A stretch of DNA of 64,000 nucleotides. Source: Viscum album (taxonomy: Eukaryota; Streptophyta; Magnoliopsida; Santalales; Viscaceae). Below, piece by piece: positions 25,929-37,935 of the stretch. Where the stretch lies: assembly GCA_963277665.1 (NCBI GenBank), contig OY728160.1, forward strand, positions 50,080,605 through 50,144,604. The letters are read 5' to 3'. Within the stretch, counting starts at the first letter, position 1. The number at the start of each line of letters is the position of its first letter. The notes below the pieces were generated by a model. The model did not search any database. It was given only the letters and a program-made list of their open reading frames with translations, and was not told the origin of the DNA. The translations under genes and the position numbers were made by a program.

Positions 25929-27110
25929 ATGCCTAAGGTTTTTGATTGGCATTTTAGAGATATTCCTCCATGGTGGCCTTGAGTCATGCACTAGAAAGGT
26001 GGTGATGGTCATGCTTCAAAAGCGGTGGGAACTAACCCACTAGTAGTTTCACCTGAGGAACCTCCAGTTATACCTCCTATTATACCTAGAATGGGAACTG
26101 AAACTCATCTCATAGAAGGATTTCTATGATTAATGTAGTCTATTCAGGGAGTAACATGGCTTTCACTAATTACGTCAGAGCTAACTAGAGAATTTCAGCA
26201 ATAGCTCCTACCTAATTTCTTATTGGATGGTTCCACCAGGCTGTTGATTCATGGATAAATAATGTTCAAGTAATCTTTGAGCATCTTGAGATGCCTCTAG
26301 AAATGAGGGTCAAGCTCACCGTTTATATTTTTCACGGATCCTCTAAGAATTGCTGGGATGTTCTAAACTAGGTAGGCCAACATTGGGACATGGTCTAGAG
26401 GGACTTTCACACTATCTACTATGATTACTTCTTCGTAGAAATACTGAGAGCAGAATAATCTAGGGATTTTATGTACCTATAATGTGGTATTATGTCTATT
26501 ATGGACTATTCAAAACATTTCACATAGCTCCAATTTTTTTTTCTATTCTTTTTATTGATGAATTTACCAAAGAAAGGTGATTTGAGGATGTGATTAGGTC
26601 AGCCATCCATACATAGGTAAAGGTTTTTTTCTTAACTACCATTTCAAAAATAGTAAACCAATCTCTCATATCCAATCATAACCAAAGGGAAACTAAGAGT
26701 GTTGGGAAAATTGGTTTGGTAATGAGAGAAGTTTATAGTCCATATAGTGGTATAAATCATCTCATTGATCTTTCTTATAGGGGTTTAATTAATTAGATTT
26801 TGTGCCCGGGTAGCCAAGTGGTAGGACATTAATGCGGTAAGGTAATACACATGAATCCCAAATGTATTAAGAACCCAATTGAGTGTTATTATTGTGGAAA
26901 TATGGTTCTTATTATGTTTTTTTTCATAACCTTTACTACAATGGATAAAGAGAGAGGATCTGAACTGACACCAAGTTATGGAGTGGGATCAATAGCTCAA
27001 CATCAGACAGAGTGTTGGGGTACTATGAGTCGATCAGGTTGAGGAGGTGGTCATTTACAAGGAAGAAATACTTCTAATATATCATGAAAGTATGATAGAC
27101 CTTCTTAGGG
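25929..27110 (+). pseudogene. Element A gag, broken
   Basis: Gag builds the cytoplasmic particle that packages element RNA. The start ATG at 25929 is the first in the frame that carries gag similarity. A proline-rich EPPVIPPIIPR segment (about 26055-26090) precedes the gag core. The core is at about 26240-26380 and reads DSWINNVQVIFEHLEMP, then KLTVYIFHGSSKNCW, as in gypsy gags. A zinc-knuckle-like CYYCGNMV lies near 26890, and its downstream His and Cys are lost. Several in-frame stops interrupt it. Confidence 0.7.
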
Positions 27111-27189
27111 TAGTAAGTTTATAGCTCAGATTCATGGATCGGGAGAGATATATGTACTAACACCTATACATGAGGAGCATGGTGTCGGT

Positions 27190-27639
27190 CAATCTATGGT
27201 TTGAGGTATGATTTTAGTAGCCTCTACTTTAGTATCTATTTTATTTGACACTAATACTACTTACTCGTTTATATTATTGTAAATTGTGGAGAGTATTGGG
27301 CTATAAATTTAGTATTTATATGGGGTGATGACTCTGGACACACCACTGTGAATCTGATTAGAAATTGTATGCCAATATAAGGAGTGATGCCTTGATATAG
27401 GCAGTTATTGTTTCATATGTAACCTCTTTATCCTTGAGATGTATGGTTTTGAAATAATTATTGATATGGACTGGTTGGTTTCCTACCATTCTTATATTGA
27501 TTGTTATTTCTAGAGGGTTCCCTTAAAATCACCTAAGTATGGTAATTATATTCATAAGGGAGAATGGGATGTCCATGTGAGTCGAGCTGGACTCATGCAT
27601 CATGGGCTGGGTGGAATGAAAGCCCATATGGATAGTCCC
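27190..27639 (+). pseudogene. Element A protease, active site altered
   Basis: This aspartic protease would process gag-pol. The in-frame reading GMILVASTLVSILFDTNTTYSF (about 27208-27273, given here only to mark the site) matches the gypsy protease start. The active-site triad normally reads Asp-Ser/Thr-Gly; here it is Asp-Thr-Asn at 27247-27255. The Gly-to-Asn change should destroy the flap-side geometry. Stops follow, so it is not functional. Confidence 0.65.
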
Positions 27640-28230
27640 TTTTTGGATGACCAAGGAATGTGATATAAATATTTCCTTCTAATATTGGATTATTCTAGGG
27701 ATGTCTTCCTTGATGAGTTTTTTGGACTGACTCCTAAGAGAGAGGTGGATTTTATCATTGCTCTAGTGCTAGGAATGGCACCAGTATTGACTATTTTCAT
27801 AGATTTAATGAATCGGGTTTTCCACCCATAAATGGATTATTTAATTGTGGTTTTCATGGATGATATCTTGATGTATTCTCATACTTTAAATGATCATTAT
27901 AAACACCTTGAATTAATATTAAATACACTGATAGATCACATGTTGTATGCCAAGATCACAAAATGTCATATGTGGATTGATAAGGTTCACTTCATGGGTC
28001 ACATTATCTTAGTGTAAGGGGTGTATATTAACCCCGATATGGTGAGATCCATAGTTTATTGGGATCATACCAAGAAAATATTTTATATACGGAGTTTATT
28101 AATTCTAGCTAGATATTATAGGCAATTTATTCAGGATTTCTCTCACCTTATGGTGTCTTTTACAGGATTAACAAAGAAGGGGATAAAATTGCAAGTTCTA
28201 AATCATGTGATAGAGACTTTTAAGATCTGA
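27640..28230 (+). pseudogene. Element A reverse transcriptase with in-frame deletion
   Basis: The frame runs from DYSRDVFLDEFFGLTPKRE (linker before RT) through VLGMAPV. It then passes straight into TIFIDLMNRVF, skipping the fingers and the first catalytic Asp box that other gypsy RTs have between these points. After one stop (27829-27831) come FMDDILMYS, with both Asp intact at about 27847-27873, HMLYAKITKC, and the connection ILARYYRQFIQDFSHLM. The frame is kept across the junction. Roughly 100 or more residues are missing, so the protein would be inactive. Confidence 0.75.
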
Positions 28231-28660
28231 AAGGAAGAATGAATTCATCACTAGTCCTGATTTTACCTAATCCAATTAAATAATATACTATTTATTATGA
28301 TACATCAGGCATCGGTCTAGGAGCAGTTCTAAGGCAAGGAGATTGAGTTGTGTTACACAGGTCTCAGCAATTGAGGCCATGTGATGTTAATTACCTATTG
28401 AATGACCTAGAATTAGAAGTGTTGGTTCATGTCTTACATTATTGGTGTCATTATTTGTTTTGGAAATGATTCATTGTATCCAAAAATCACAAAATTATCA
28501 AATACATATTCACCTAGAATGACTTGAACCTTAGGCAGTGGAGGTGGGTTGAATACCTATTGTCCTTCAATTTTGATCTTGCTTATATTCTTGGGAAAGG
28601 AAATATAGTGGATAACTCTCTATTATAAAATACCCAGACATAGGTATTTCAAGATTTCAA
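28231..28660 (+). pseudogene. Element A RNase H, broken
   Basis: The plus-strand reading gives LVLILPNPIK, YYDTSGIGLGAVLRQG (keeping the first catalytic Asp as D in DTSG), LRPCDVNYLLNDLELEVLVH, and NDLNLRQWRWVEYL. It ends with YILGKGNIVDNSLL, the usual gypsy RNase H tail. A few stops interrupt it. It directly follows RT in the expected order. Confidence 0.75.
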
Positions 28661-28789
28661 TATTGAATGGTAGTTAATGGCCTTGTTTTTTGAGATGAAT
28701 TTTGAGATTCAAGAGTGTCACGAATATACTATTCTTATGTATTTGGTAGTGACCTCTTAAATTTTGGATAAAGTAAAGATGATGTAGCA

Positions 28790-29620
28790 TTTAGATCCCA
28801 AGGGATTGGTCCTATGGGATAGAACTTCAGGCGAGGACCCACTGCCTGGTTGGGTCCTTAATAGGGATGAGATCTTACACATTCATGAGTGTATATGGGT
28901 TCTCGAAGATATGTGAGAGTATTTGATCCAAGAGTATCATGCCTCTTATTGGTCAGTACATACCAGTATTAAAAAGAGGTATCGTGACTTATGATGCTTG
29001 TATTGGTGGTTCAGGATAAAATGAGAGATAGCTTGTTTCATTACTCAGTGTTCCACTTATCAGTATGTGAAGGCAGAGCACCAAAATCATACTAGCTTGT
29101 TATTGTCATTACCCATTATAGAATGGAAATAGGGTGACATCATTATGTATTTTGTTTTGAGATTACCAAAACCCCTTGAGGTAGTGACACTATATGGGTT
29201 ATTATGGATAGACTAATGAAGGTCTTCTATTTCTTACCTACTATAGAGACCTTCTTGGTGGACTAGCTAGGAATTCTATATGTCAGGGATATCATACACC
29301 TTCATAGAGGTCTATATACCATTATATCATATAGGGATTCTTTATTTACATCATGGTTCTATCAGGGGTTGAAAAAGGATCTAGGTTTATAGGAACTACT
29401 AAGTACATCCTATCTCCCACATACCAATAGTCATTCTAAGCATACGATAAGAGTGTTAGAGGATGTTCTATGAGAAATAATCCCTAAATTTAAAGGTTAT
29501 TTGGTAAACACATAACTATTTCTAAATTTACATATAATATAATTTTAAAAACTCTTATATTGATGGAAATTTATGAAGCCCTATATAGTAGGATGTTTTG
29601 TTAACCCCATGTGCTGGTTA
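28790..29620 (+). pseudogene. Element A integrase, broken
   Basis: The zinc-binding N-terminal domain is readable: EYHASYWSVHTSIKKRYRDL with the two His, then CFITQCSTYQYVKAEHQ carrying the Cys pair (28930-29090). The catalytic core starts at LLLSLPIIEWK near 29100. It then decays into stops and frameshifts, and the C-terminal core up to 29620 is barely recognisable. Confidence 0.65.
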
Positions 29621-30190
29621 GAGGTAGTAGAGATGGTGCTGCTAGAACCTCATATTGATCAAGAGGCCTCAAAGTAGGTATAGATTATCAAGAAGCACAT
29701 GGTTGTAGCTCAATAGAGGAATAAACATTATATAAATCACCATCACCAACCTCTAGAGATTGATATGGAAGATCGGGTCTTCTTGCATGCTTAACCTCCA
29801 TTGGGGAATCGACATATTCAGAGAAAATGGAAGATGACGCCTATGTTCATTGAAACATTTGATATTTTATAGAGATTCGGGTTGGTAGCCTATTTGTTTA
29901 GGTAACCACAAAGGTATCAGGTCATGCATGATTTCTTCCATGTTTCATAGATTCATCATTAATATTTAGAACAATATCATGTTTTCCAGCCTAATTAGGT
30001 GGATTTGGATGTTGATTATTCTTTTTTGAGGAGTACTTGAGGTATAGTTTGGATCGGAACAAGAAGGATCTTTAGGTGAAGTCGGTTCCACAAGTTCATG
30101 TGTTATAGTTTCATGGATTTGTATAAGACAAGAACAAGGGGATAGAGGCTGACGTACATTCTCAGTGTCCAAATCTATTCATAGGTTATA
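29621..30190 (+). pseudogene. Element A integrase C-terminus and chromodomain, broken
   Basis: The C-terminal domain reads with stops as IDMEDRVFLHA (29758-29792), MTPMFIETFDIL, FGLVAYLFR and DFFHVS (near 29935). The chromodomain itself is mostly lost; its end is suggested by QCPNLF at 30163-30180. The order and spacing to the polypurine tract fit a plant chromovirus. The minus-strand open frame 29966-30172 is antisense noise. Confidence 0.55.
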
Positions 30191-30232
30191 TTTAATCACC
30201 CTCATAAGGGAAACTTAGGGATGGGTTGTTTT

Positions 30233-30245
30233 AAGGAGGGGAGGT
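30233..30245 (+). other. Polypurine tract of element A
   Basis: AAGGAGGGGAGG plus T lies immediately before TGTAATAACACGG, the 3' LTR start at 30246. Confidence 0.75.
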
Positions 30246-32720
30246 TGTAATAACACGGTTTTTCAGAGAGGTAAGGATCATTTAAATTTTAGTTTAAAAC
30301 TTTTTTTTCATTTAATATCACTTAAGGGGAAAAGTAAGGGTTTAGGAGTGTTCAAGCATTATTCAGAGCCCAAAGAATTAGTTTTTTGAGAAGTTGGATG
30401 AGTTGCATGGTAAGATCTAATTGTGCATCTCAACCATGAAAACCCATTGAGGAGGTGTATGATTATATCAACCACTCATAGGAGGCCACATGACCATAAA
30501 AATTTTCAATATATTATTTTTATATAGAGAACAGTTGTCACATGTTTATTTTAACCATGTTCCTAACAATGTTAGTGGGTGGAGTTAGACAATATACACG
30601 CACATGCTACACCCCATTTTTCAAATCACTCACCTAGTCGTTTGAGGGGGTGTGCCACTTAGATAGTGGTGGTGCATGGTTGGAGCTTGTTTTATCTAAC
30701 CATGTGACCAAACTTTGTGCCTTATTAAAATCCATGAGAAATGGCAATTTTTTTCTTTTGGTTTTAAAATTATAAGAACACTTCTCCTCCGTCACTTGCA
30801 TAGTAGTCCAACCGTGTGAAGCTCCCCCATTTCTCTCCTCCTAGTCTTTGATCCTCCTCATTCATTAGAGATTGTAATCAACTATATTTTATCACATTGG
30901 ATGTAAAGGGGAATGTTATTCAATCTTATTTCTTTTTTTCTTCATTTATCTCTCCATATTGAATGTTAAATCTGTGTGAGCTAATATACCCTATTTTTTG
31001 GTCATTTGTTTATTTCTTTTATTTTTACTATTCTAGAATGGATTAAAGGACAATAATTGATTAGGATTCATCTACTAATATAAGTTGGGTGTTCTACTAG
31101 TTTTCCATAAAATTATATCCATTTATATTAGGTTTCGTTGTGGTGCATGAAAGACCGCCTGATGTGCCACCTCATAAAATGTGTTTTCCTAAATTAAATG
31201 TTTAATAATAGACTTATATGTATTGTGAGAAATTATAACATCAAATGAGTTTGAGAGACTCAATTATAACCATCCCCTTTGGGTGTGCTACTAAAGTATC
31301 TTAAATGTCCATGATTTGATTATGAAATTAACCTACCCTTCAGGTGTGTTCTTTTGCACCAATTTAATTGGGGTATTAAAATGAACTAAATGAATTTTTT
31401 TAATGAATTAAATAGAAGGATAATAGTGAAACTATGATCCAATACCCTTTATTACTTCTTAATTTATGTTTAAATTATTCCCTATATATTAAATGATAAT
31501 TTAATTACATGAGTTATTAAATTTTATGGATAGGTTTATAGCCCTTGACCATTTATTATGTCATGTCGAGGGAGATAAATGGCTTCTGACTAAGAATGTA
31601 TTTGATGGGATCATCAAACTCATAGAATTAAATGCATTATAATTAAATTTATATTACGCCTTGGGTGATAATTGGATTCTTATATGGAATACCTTCGACG
31701 GAATCAATAGGAAAATGGATTTTATTATTCCATGAGAAACACCAAGGTTCCCTATGTGGAATTCCATGGGCGGGCTCAAAGGATAATTCCTTTATACCAT
31801 TCCTTGAGAGACACTTACATTACTACTTGGAATGAAATGCATGGGATTATATGGTGATTGGATTATAGTGCACCTTGAGTGATGCCTGGGTTCCCTATGT
31901 GGTATGCCTTAGATAGGCTCCATATTCCAATTAATTATATGGTGTGTCTTCCACGTTAAAGAAAATACTTGGATTCATCCAATAATTTATATACATGATA
32001 TCCTTGTCTACATCCTTTATTAAGTTATAAATTCCATGGGACTTACTCATCCCTTATATGAATATTTTTATCCCAGGATATCAGGGTTAGGAGTCTTGGG
32101 TCCCGAGTCTATAAAATATTTAATTCATAATTAAAAAACATTTAGGAACATTTCATCTTAAGTTGAAGCAGGTATTGTCAAATGGGTTTCCCATTGGGAA
32201 CCCAGACAAACATGAGTATTTTGGATTTCATTTACTATCATTATTATTGTTACAAATACACTACTCATTATATATTCTCATATTTTATAAAACTAGACAC
32301 TATTAGTGGTGGACTATTGAATTTTACTCACACCCTATTCAGGTCACGGATTGGTACCCGAACAGACTTCATGGATGCATGTAGGGATAATGAGAAGCAT
32401 CCTGCTATGGATTCTTAATGTTATATACTAGGATGGATTATGAGAGGAAAGGATTGATCAAGTGATGATGATGCCATTGGATATTCTTTTTGTCCTTTGG
32501 TTCATTTATTATAGCATTTTGTATTTGCATGCTTTTTTATTTCCCCTTGTATACCCTATATTGTATAACATCATGAAATGAAACCTTTTTGTATTTGTTA
32601 ATGGATTGTATTATGCTAACAATTTATACATATCTATTTATATTTTTCTAGATGGTTTTCTTCCAACATTTCCATTATTACTGCTTTTGTTGGTTTATCC
32701 TTGTATTTCATTATTGTGCT
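30246..32720 (+). repeat. Element A 3' LTR, main piece
   Basis: It starts TGTAATAACACGG after the polypurine tract and matches the two 5' LTR pieces throughout. It is cut at 32720, within ATTATTGTGCT, by element E. The remaining 151 bp lie at 42591-42741. Confidence 0.85.
31655..31935 (+). repeat. Four-unit ~70-bp tandem array in A 3' LTR
   Basis: Units at about 31665, 31734, 31806 and 31879 match those at 23614-23822 in the 5' LTR, so the array existed before A inserted. Confidence 0.6.
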
Positions 32721-34183
32721 GGATGTGGCCTTTAGTTGACTTTATTTCCCACATATTTTATTAAAATTATTTATGTTTTAATTATTTAATTTTTCTTTAT
32801 TATTTTAATTAATTTAACTTTAATAATTTTTTAGTTTAATTTATTAATTAATCATTTTTATAATTAATTTTTTTTAGCTTTTAAAATCATTAATTTTGAT
32901 TTTACTGGTTACTCTCTATATTATTTTTTCTAATTAATTTTTCATTTTTAATTATAATTATTAAATTAATTTTAATATTTTCTTTGTTGTTTTTATTTTG
33001 TAATTGAATAAATATTCATTATATATTCACTTAATTAGTTGAAACCTTAATTTAATTCAAAAAATATTATTTATGAACATTAATTTATAATTTTAATATT
33101 TAATGTGATCTCAAAATTTAGTTTAACTCTTTTGAATTTAATTATTGAAATAAACTTATAATTTGAGTTTGAAAATAATTAATTTTCTTATTTTTTAAAC
33201 TTAGTTTTATTTTAAGTTTCATTTCTAAATTATAATAATCATAATTTGAATTTTATTACTTTTTCTTTTGGTTTATTTTAATTAATTCAACTTTGTAATT
33301 GTGTATCATTTAAAAAATTATATATTTGTGTTTTTTTAATTTATCAGTCATTTTAGTTTTTTATGTAATTCATATTTTAATTTAAGTAACAAAAATATTA
33401 AATTGAAATTGCTTTTTTTATTAAATATTTTTTTAATTATAATTTTTTTGTAATTTTAATAATGTTAATTTCCATTTTTTATGTATTTGGGAAGGTACCA
33501 TCATTACAGATCCAGTGGTATCAGTTGAGCTACCGCTCGTTGTTTTTTCTACTGCCACACCTAGTGGTAGAAAAACAAAGCACCTATCTCACCACCAACT
33601 CCATTTCAGTAGTAGAAAATGTGATACTGCCATACCAATAACCTCTTCTATAACCTCTTATATTCCTTTGATCCACCACAAGCCACTAAGTCACCACCTG
33701 GAAAAACATAGCACCTAACCAACCACTACAACAATCTCAACCGACCTTTTCCACAGCTGCAAATCATCACTACATCTTGGCTCACTGTCATCTTGGACCT
33801 ATCGTTGAATGACCCACCAATAGGATTTGAGTCTCTACCAAATTGGGATACTACCGCAAAGACTCAACACCCAAAACCAATCATTATTTCAGTACCCACC
33901 TCCATTTATCTCACTCCCCTCTAATCCACTTCTAGTATTTAACTACCACTATTATCGCTACAATCCAACTATAAGATACAAACTCCACTACACTAGATCT
34001 ACTAATGCAGACCACCACAGTGAAACCAAACCTAAATTTGACAAACCCCAAAAAAGTACGAACTTTTCCTTAGATCTAGAAATCTAAAACCACGATTAAA
34101 GCCATAACCACCACTGAAGAATACAACTATGATCCTCTCTGCCCCACCGATAAAGAATGATGTGCTTGATGTGTCACCGCTCT

Positions 34184-34190
34184 TATAAAA
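34184..34190 (+). promoter_or_regulatory. TATA box of element E LTR
   Basis: TATAAAA, followed by GGAGTCGTGG, lies at the right edge of the GC-rich island. The corresponding site in the 3' LTR (near 41075) has lost the box. Confidence 0.5.
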
Positions 34191-34304
34191 GGAGTCGTGG
34201 AAGAGAGAGCTCTGTCAAGCACCACCTTCTGAAGGAAGTAACCTGCTATTGGACGGATCCACATGGAGGATATGCCACAATAGGGGATATTTTCATAAGA
34301 AAAA

Positions 34305-34340
34305 TAAATAATAATAATAATGAAAATAAAATAATAAATA

Positions 34341-34367
<27 letters not shown>
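34305..34367. repeat. (AAT)n microsatellite
   Basis: This is a run of AAT/AAAT units. The 3' LTR has a shorter version at about 41199-41225. The plus- and minus-strand open frames that overlap it are repeat artefacts. Confidence 0.8.
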
Positions 34368-34371
<4 letters not shown>

Positions 34372-35722
34372 AAATATAAATAATTATAAACTTTAATTTT
34401 TAATATCTATATAAATCTAGTAATAATATTGAAAATGATAATATAAATATATTTACAACCACATAATTATTTTAATAATAATTGTAGAAATTATTATTAT
34501 TATTTATTTATTTATTTATAATAATTGTAATAATTTTATATCTATTACTTTCATATTTTTAATAATAATTTTTATTATTATAGTGTATTAATTATTTTAT
34601 GTTTTAATTTGTAGAATCAATATTGGAAGTCGTCATTCTGTTAAAAGGAATATTTAATTATTACATACAGGAGATGATATTCCAAGGCTAGTGTCATATA
34701 TTGGAGGCAGAAGTAAAGACTGACCTAATTCGATGTATAACACTTGTGACCAACAATAATATGATGGATTATATGTTTGAAGAAAAACTACAGAAAATGA
34801 GATGGATATTTTCCTTGATTGAGACATTCTTGATTTCAGATAGCAAGACCATGAGATGATTCACAATTTTGAATGGGGATACCAGGACATAATGAGAGTT
34901 AGAGGAGCAGAGAAGGGAGATTAGTGTTAGTGGAAAAATTCTTCTCTTGTTTTTCCTATATATTTTTGAAATTGTATTTCATTCATTTTTATTTCATTAC
35001 GGTTCTTGGGTAAACACTTTAGCTTGGTGAAATAAAAAATTTTAGGTTTAAAAATATTTTCTTCTTCTCATTTTATTTCTTAGAATTAGAATCACTCAGT
35101 GATATCGTTCCTGATTTTATAAAATAACTATTTTGTGCCTCTAGTTTTTTAAAATTTAAAACATCAAGAACAATTAGTAAGATTCATCCTGAAATATATC
35201 TTCAACATAAATTTCAAAAACATCATAAAACAATGGGTGATATTGTTCTTGAATTAAATTTCTTTAAGTACCTTTTCTTACTGCTATTTCAAGAAGTGTA
35301 TAACTCCAAGATTAATTAGTTTGTGCGATTAATCTCTTGGAAAGGGAGAGTAATCTAATCAATTTTTTAGGATGAAAATTCAATTAAATTTCTGTAAAGA
35401 ATATATCAATTTCAACCTGTAGTTTTTAATTCCCCATGCACCTTTCTTTATTTTATTTTTCAGCCCCTATTCTCACTACCCATTCACTGTTTTTTGTTTC
35501 ATCTTTCTTAAAACACATCGTTTCATCATCATTGTGAATTTATATCATAAATAGAGAAATTTTAAAGAAAAAAATATTTTATTCCACTATTTACCGTGCT
35601 TTTTTTTGAATCATTTAGTACACAACCCTTCCATATGATTTGACACCATGAAAACCAATTTATTGTAGTAAGTATGTGTTTAAATAATTAAAATTTGACA
35701 CATATCAATTATTTGTGTCTTA

Positions 35723-35745
35723 GGTTTTTTGTGCTTCTTCTAGGG
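35723..35745 (+). other. Possible decayed primer-binding site of element E
   Basis: GGTTTTTTGTGCTTCTTCT and the following AGGGAAGG occupy the primer-binding position. The spacing and ends recall the GC-rich aspartate-tRNA site of Athila/Tat elements after heavy C-to-T decay. It does not resemble the initiator-Met site used by A, C and F. This is weak. Confidence 0.3.
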
Positions 35746-35937
35746 AAGGATTGAACTGAGTTCTTTTAGGGTAAAAAAAAATTATCAAATAAATAGAATT
35801 TAAAAAACATTATCCTAAAAATCTATTTCTTTTGATTCTTTTCATTTTCTACCTACCTATTCTGTGTGTTGAAATTCAAAATATTATGTGTTTCTCCCTA
35901 TTGATGTTTTTGGTGTTTTACACTACTTGATTGTTCT

Positions 35938-37935
35938 ATGGTTTTTTTTGAGTTTTATAAAATATTTATTTTATTTGTGGTTTTTGATTTAATAAAAAAA
36001 GAAAACATCAAAGGGGTTGGGTTAAACAAAATTAATTATACTGTGTTTTTTGTGGAAACTATGGGCACACTTCTTGGTAGTGTGTCTATAATGTGTCACA
36101 GTAACCTTATCAAAAACATTGACTATTATAAACATGTACCCAAATATTTTTCTAAAGTGGAACAAATTGTGTCATAAATTTTGGAAAAATATGACGAATT
36201 TGATGAAGCATATAATGGAAGAATGAAATAATTATTGAGTCATGGGAATCTCAACAAAAAAAGATATATCAAAAATAGGTTTAATTTTTTGATGAGAAAA
36301 GTGACTTCGAAAAAAATGAAAATGAAATTGTTGAAGGGAGTGAGCATGAAACTAAGCAAAAAAAATTGTATTATGAAGAATATAAATCTAATGTAGAACT
36401 AAATAATGACATTATTGACTTACTGAATGAATAAAAAAATTAATCAATTTGTGAAAAAAATTAAGGGAATTGATTAGGAAAAATTTTAGAATCAACTGAA
36501 GAAGATTAAAGAAGAATTCCCCATAATGTTTTAGAAATTTTAAAAATGTGATTTCTTGAGTTGATGATAATTTAAAAAATGATAACATGAATGATAAAAA
36601 CTTTTCATCCTATCTTTCTAAATTTTTGAGTAATAAAACTGAAATTGAAATAGGGAATATTATAGAAGTTAACAACAAACTTGAAATAACTAATTAGGAT
36701 AATATTGAAACTATTAATAAATGTAATATTCCTACTTCTTAAATTTTGAACCCAACAATATTTAAATTAAATTATAATGAATAATATTAGGTAATGTTCT
36801 TTAAATAACTGTTAAATGATGATTTTTCAATTCTTTCTTCACACATTAATCATTTTTATGAGGTTATGTTTATCAAAATGAAAAATATTGTTGTCACAAC
36901 TGGGGAAAATTGTTTAAATTTGAAAACTCTGGAATATGGATTTCTTAAAGATGAACTGAAAAATTCACCCACTCAAACTGAACTACAACACTCAACAAAC
37001 TTTGTTTTTTAGAATGAAATTTTTTATTGTGAGCTTGAAGGAGAGCTTGAACACACATTTTATGATTTAATCAGAGTTAATTTTTTGAAAGCAGTTGATG
37101 TTGATTTTTTATTTTATGATGATAAACTTTTGGAATTTATTTTTAATATTGTGAAACTTAAATTTTTAGCTGAATGAAAATTAACACTACACTAATTTTC
37201 TAAGTATTTCTCAATTTATTTGGGTGTTGAATCTCTTTGTGGGACTGAGAGTGTATTGGAAGATGAGCCCTTTTCGAGTGTTAATTTTGAAAATGTAGAT
37301 GTTTCTCTTAAAAACCCTCTTAATGAAGCTATTATGCTAAAATCATCCCCTATAAACCTTGATTTTGATCATGTTTTGATTGTTAATGAGTTAGATATCT
37401 TTGAATATAATGTAACACCTCTATAATCACATACTTCATGTTTTTCCCATTCATGAAAATTTTAAAATTGTTAAATATTTGTTTATTTCAGATGAATACA
37501 TCACACCTTTCAAGAGGGATCCTTTAGATTCATTTTTTAGCTCAAAAGCTTCTTAGAAGATCTTGAGGGAGTCCCTTATTTTTCACCTAAGTCAGAATGC
37601 CTTATAAACAATAAGAAAGTCATTTGGGTGATGAATTTATTACTACACGTGAATAATCTTTTGATCAGTCCCTTATTAGTGTAGTGCATTTTCTAGGTAA
37701 ATTTTCAGCTGATAAGAGTGTCGATAGTTTCTTTATAATTATAGGTTCCCACAAATTTCATTTTTCTATTAAAAACATTTGGGCTATCAACATTTCATGG
37801 TTTCTACTTTTAAAACCACATCCACCTAGTGACCATGGATATATTTTTAGGAGAGTATGGCTAGATACATTAAAACGGGTGATTCATAGGATCCACCCCA
37901 TGATTTTATTGTTTTCAATAAAACAATTTATGTGA
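35938..37935 (+). pseudogene. Decayed unknown ORF in element E
   Basis: A long, broken reading frame can be followed with frame changes. Frame 1 runs from ATG 35938 through HVPKYFSKVEQIVS and, past one stop, EKYDEFDEAYNGRMK. Next come Asp/Glu/Lys/Asn-rich stretches (36290-36700) such as EIVEGSEHETKQKK. The segment 36840-37430 includes ELEGELEHTFYDLIRVNFLK and VLEDEPFSSVNFENVD. The end, 37684-37935, includes SDHGYIFRRVWLDTLKRV. Composition and continuity look like former coding DNA rather than chance. No known domain was recognised. It could be an element-specific structural protein, a diverged gag, or a captured host fragment. Confidence 0.4.

Larger units (their letters stand above)
32721..35722 (+). 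repeat. Element E 5' LTR
   Basis: It has three zones. About 760 bp of extremely AT-rich DNA comes first. A GC-richer island of about 800 bp follows (33495-34290), starting at GATCCAGTGGTATCAG. A third zone holds a TATA box, an AAT microsatellite and a long 3' part. The same zones recur in order in the 3' LTR (island at about 40385-41190). Confidence 0.8.

Noticed and set aside
26805..26862. tRNA-like string with an A-box (GTAGCCAAGTGGTAGG)
   Set aside because: No B-box or stems follow. The stretch is in frame with the gag of element A, just before its zinc-knuckle remnant, so the match is fortuitous.
34127..34369. Open frames with poly-Leu or poly-Asn ends
   Set aside because: They are products of the AAT microsatellite in the E LTR.
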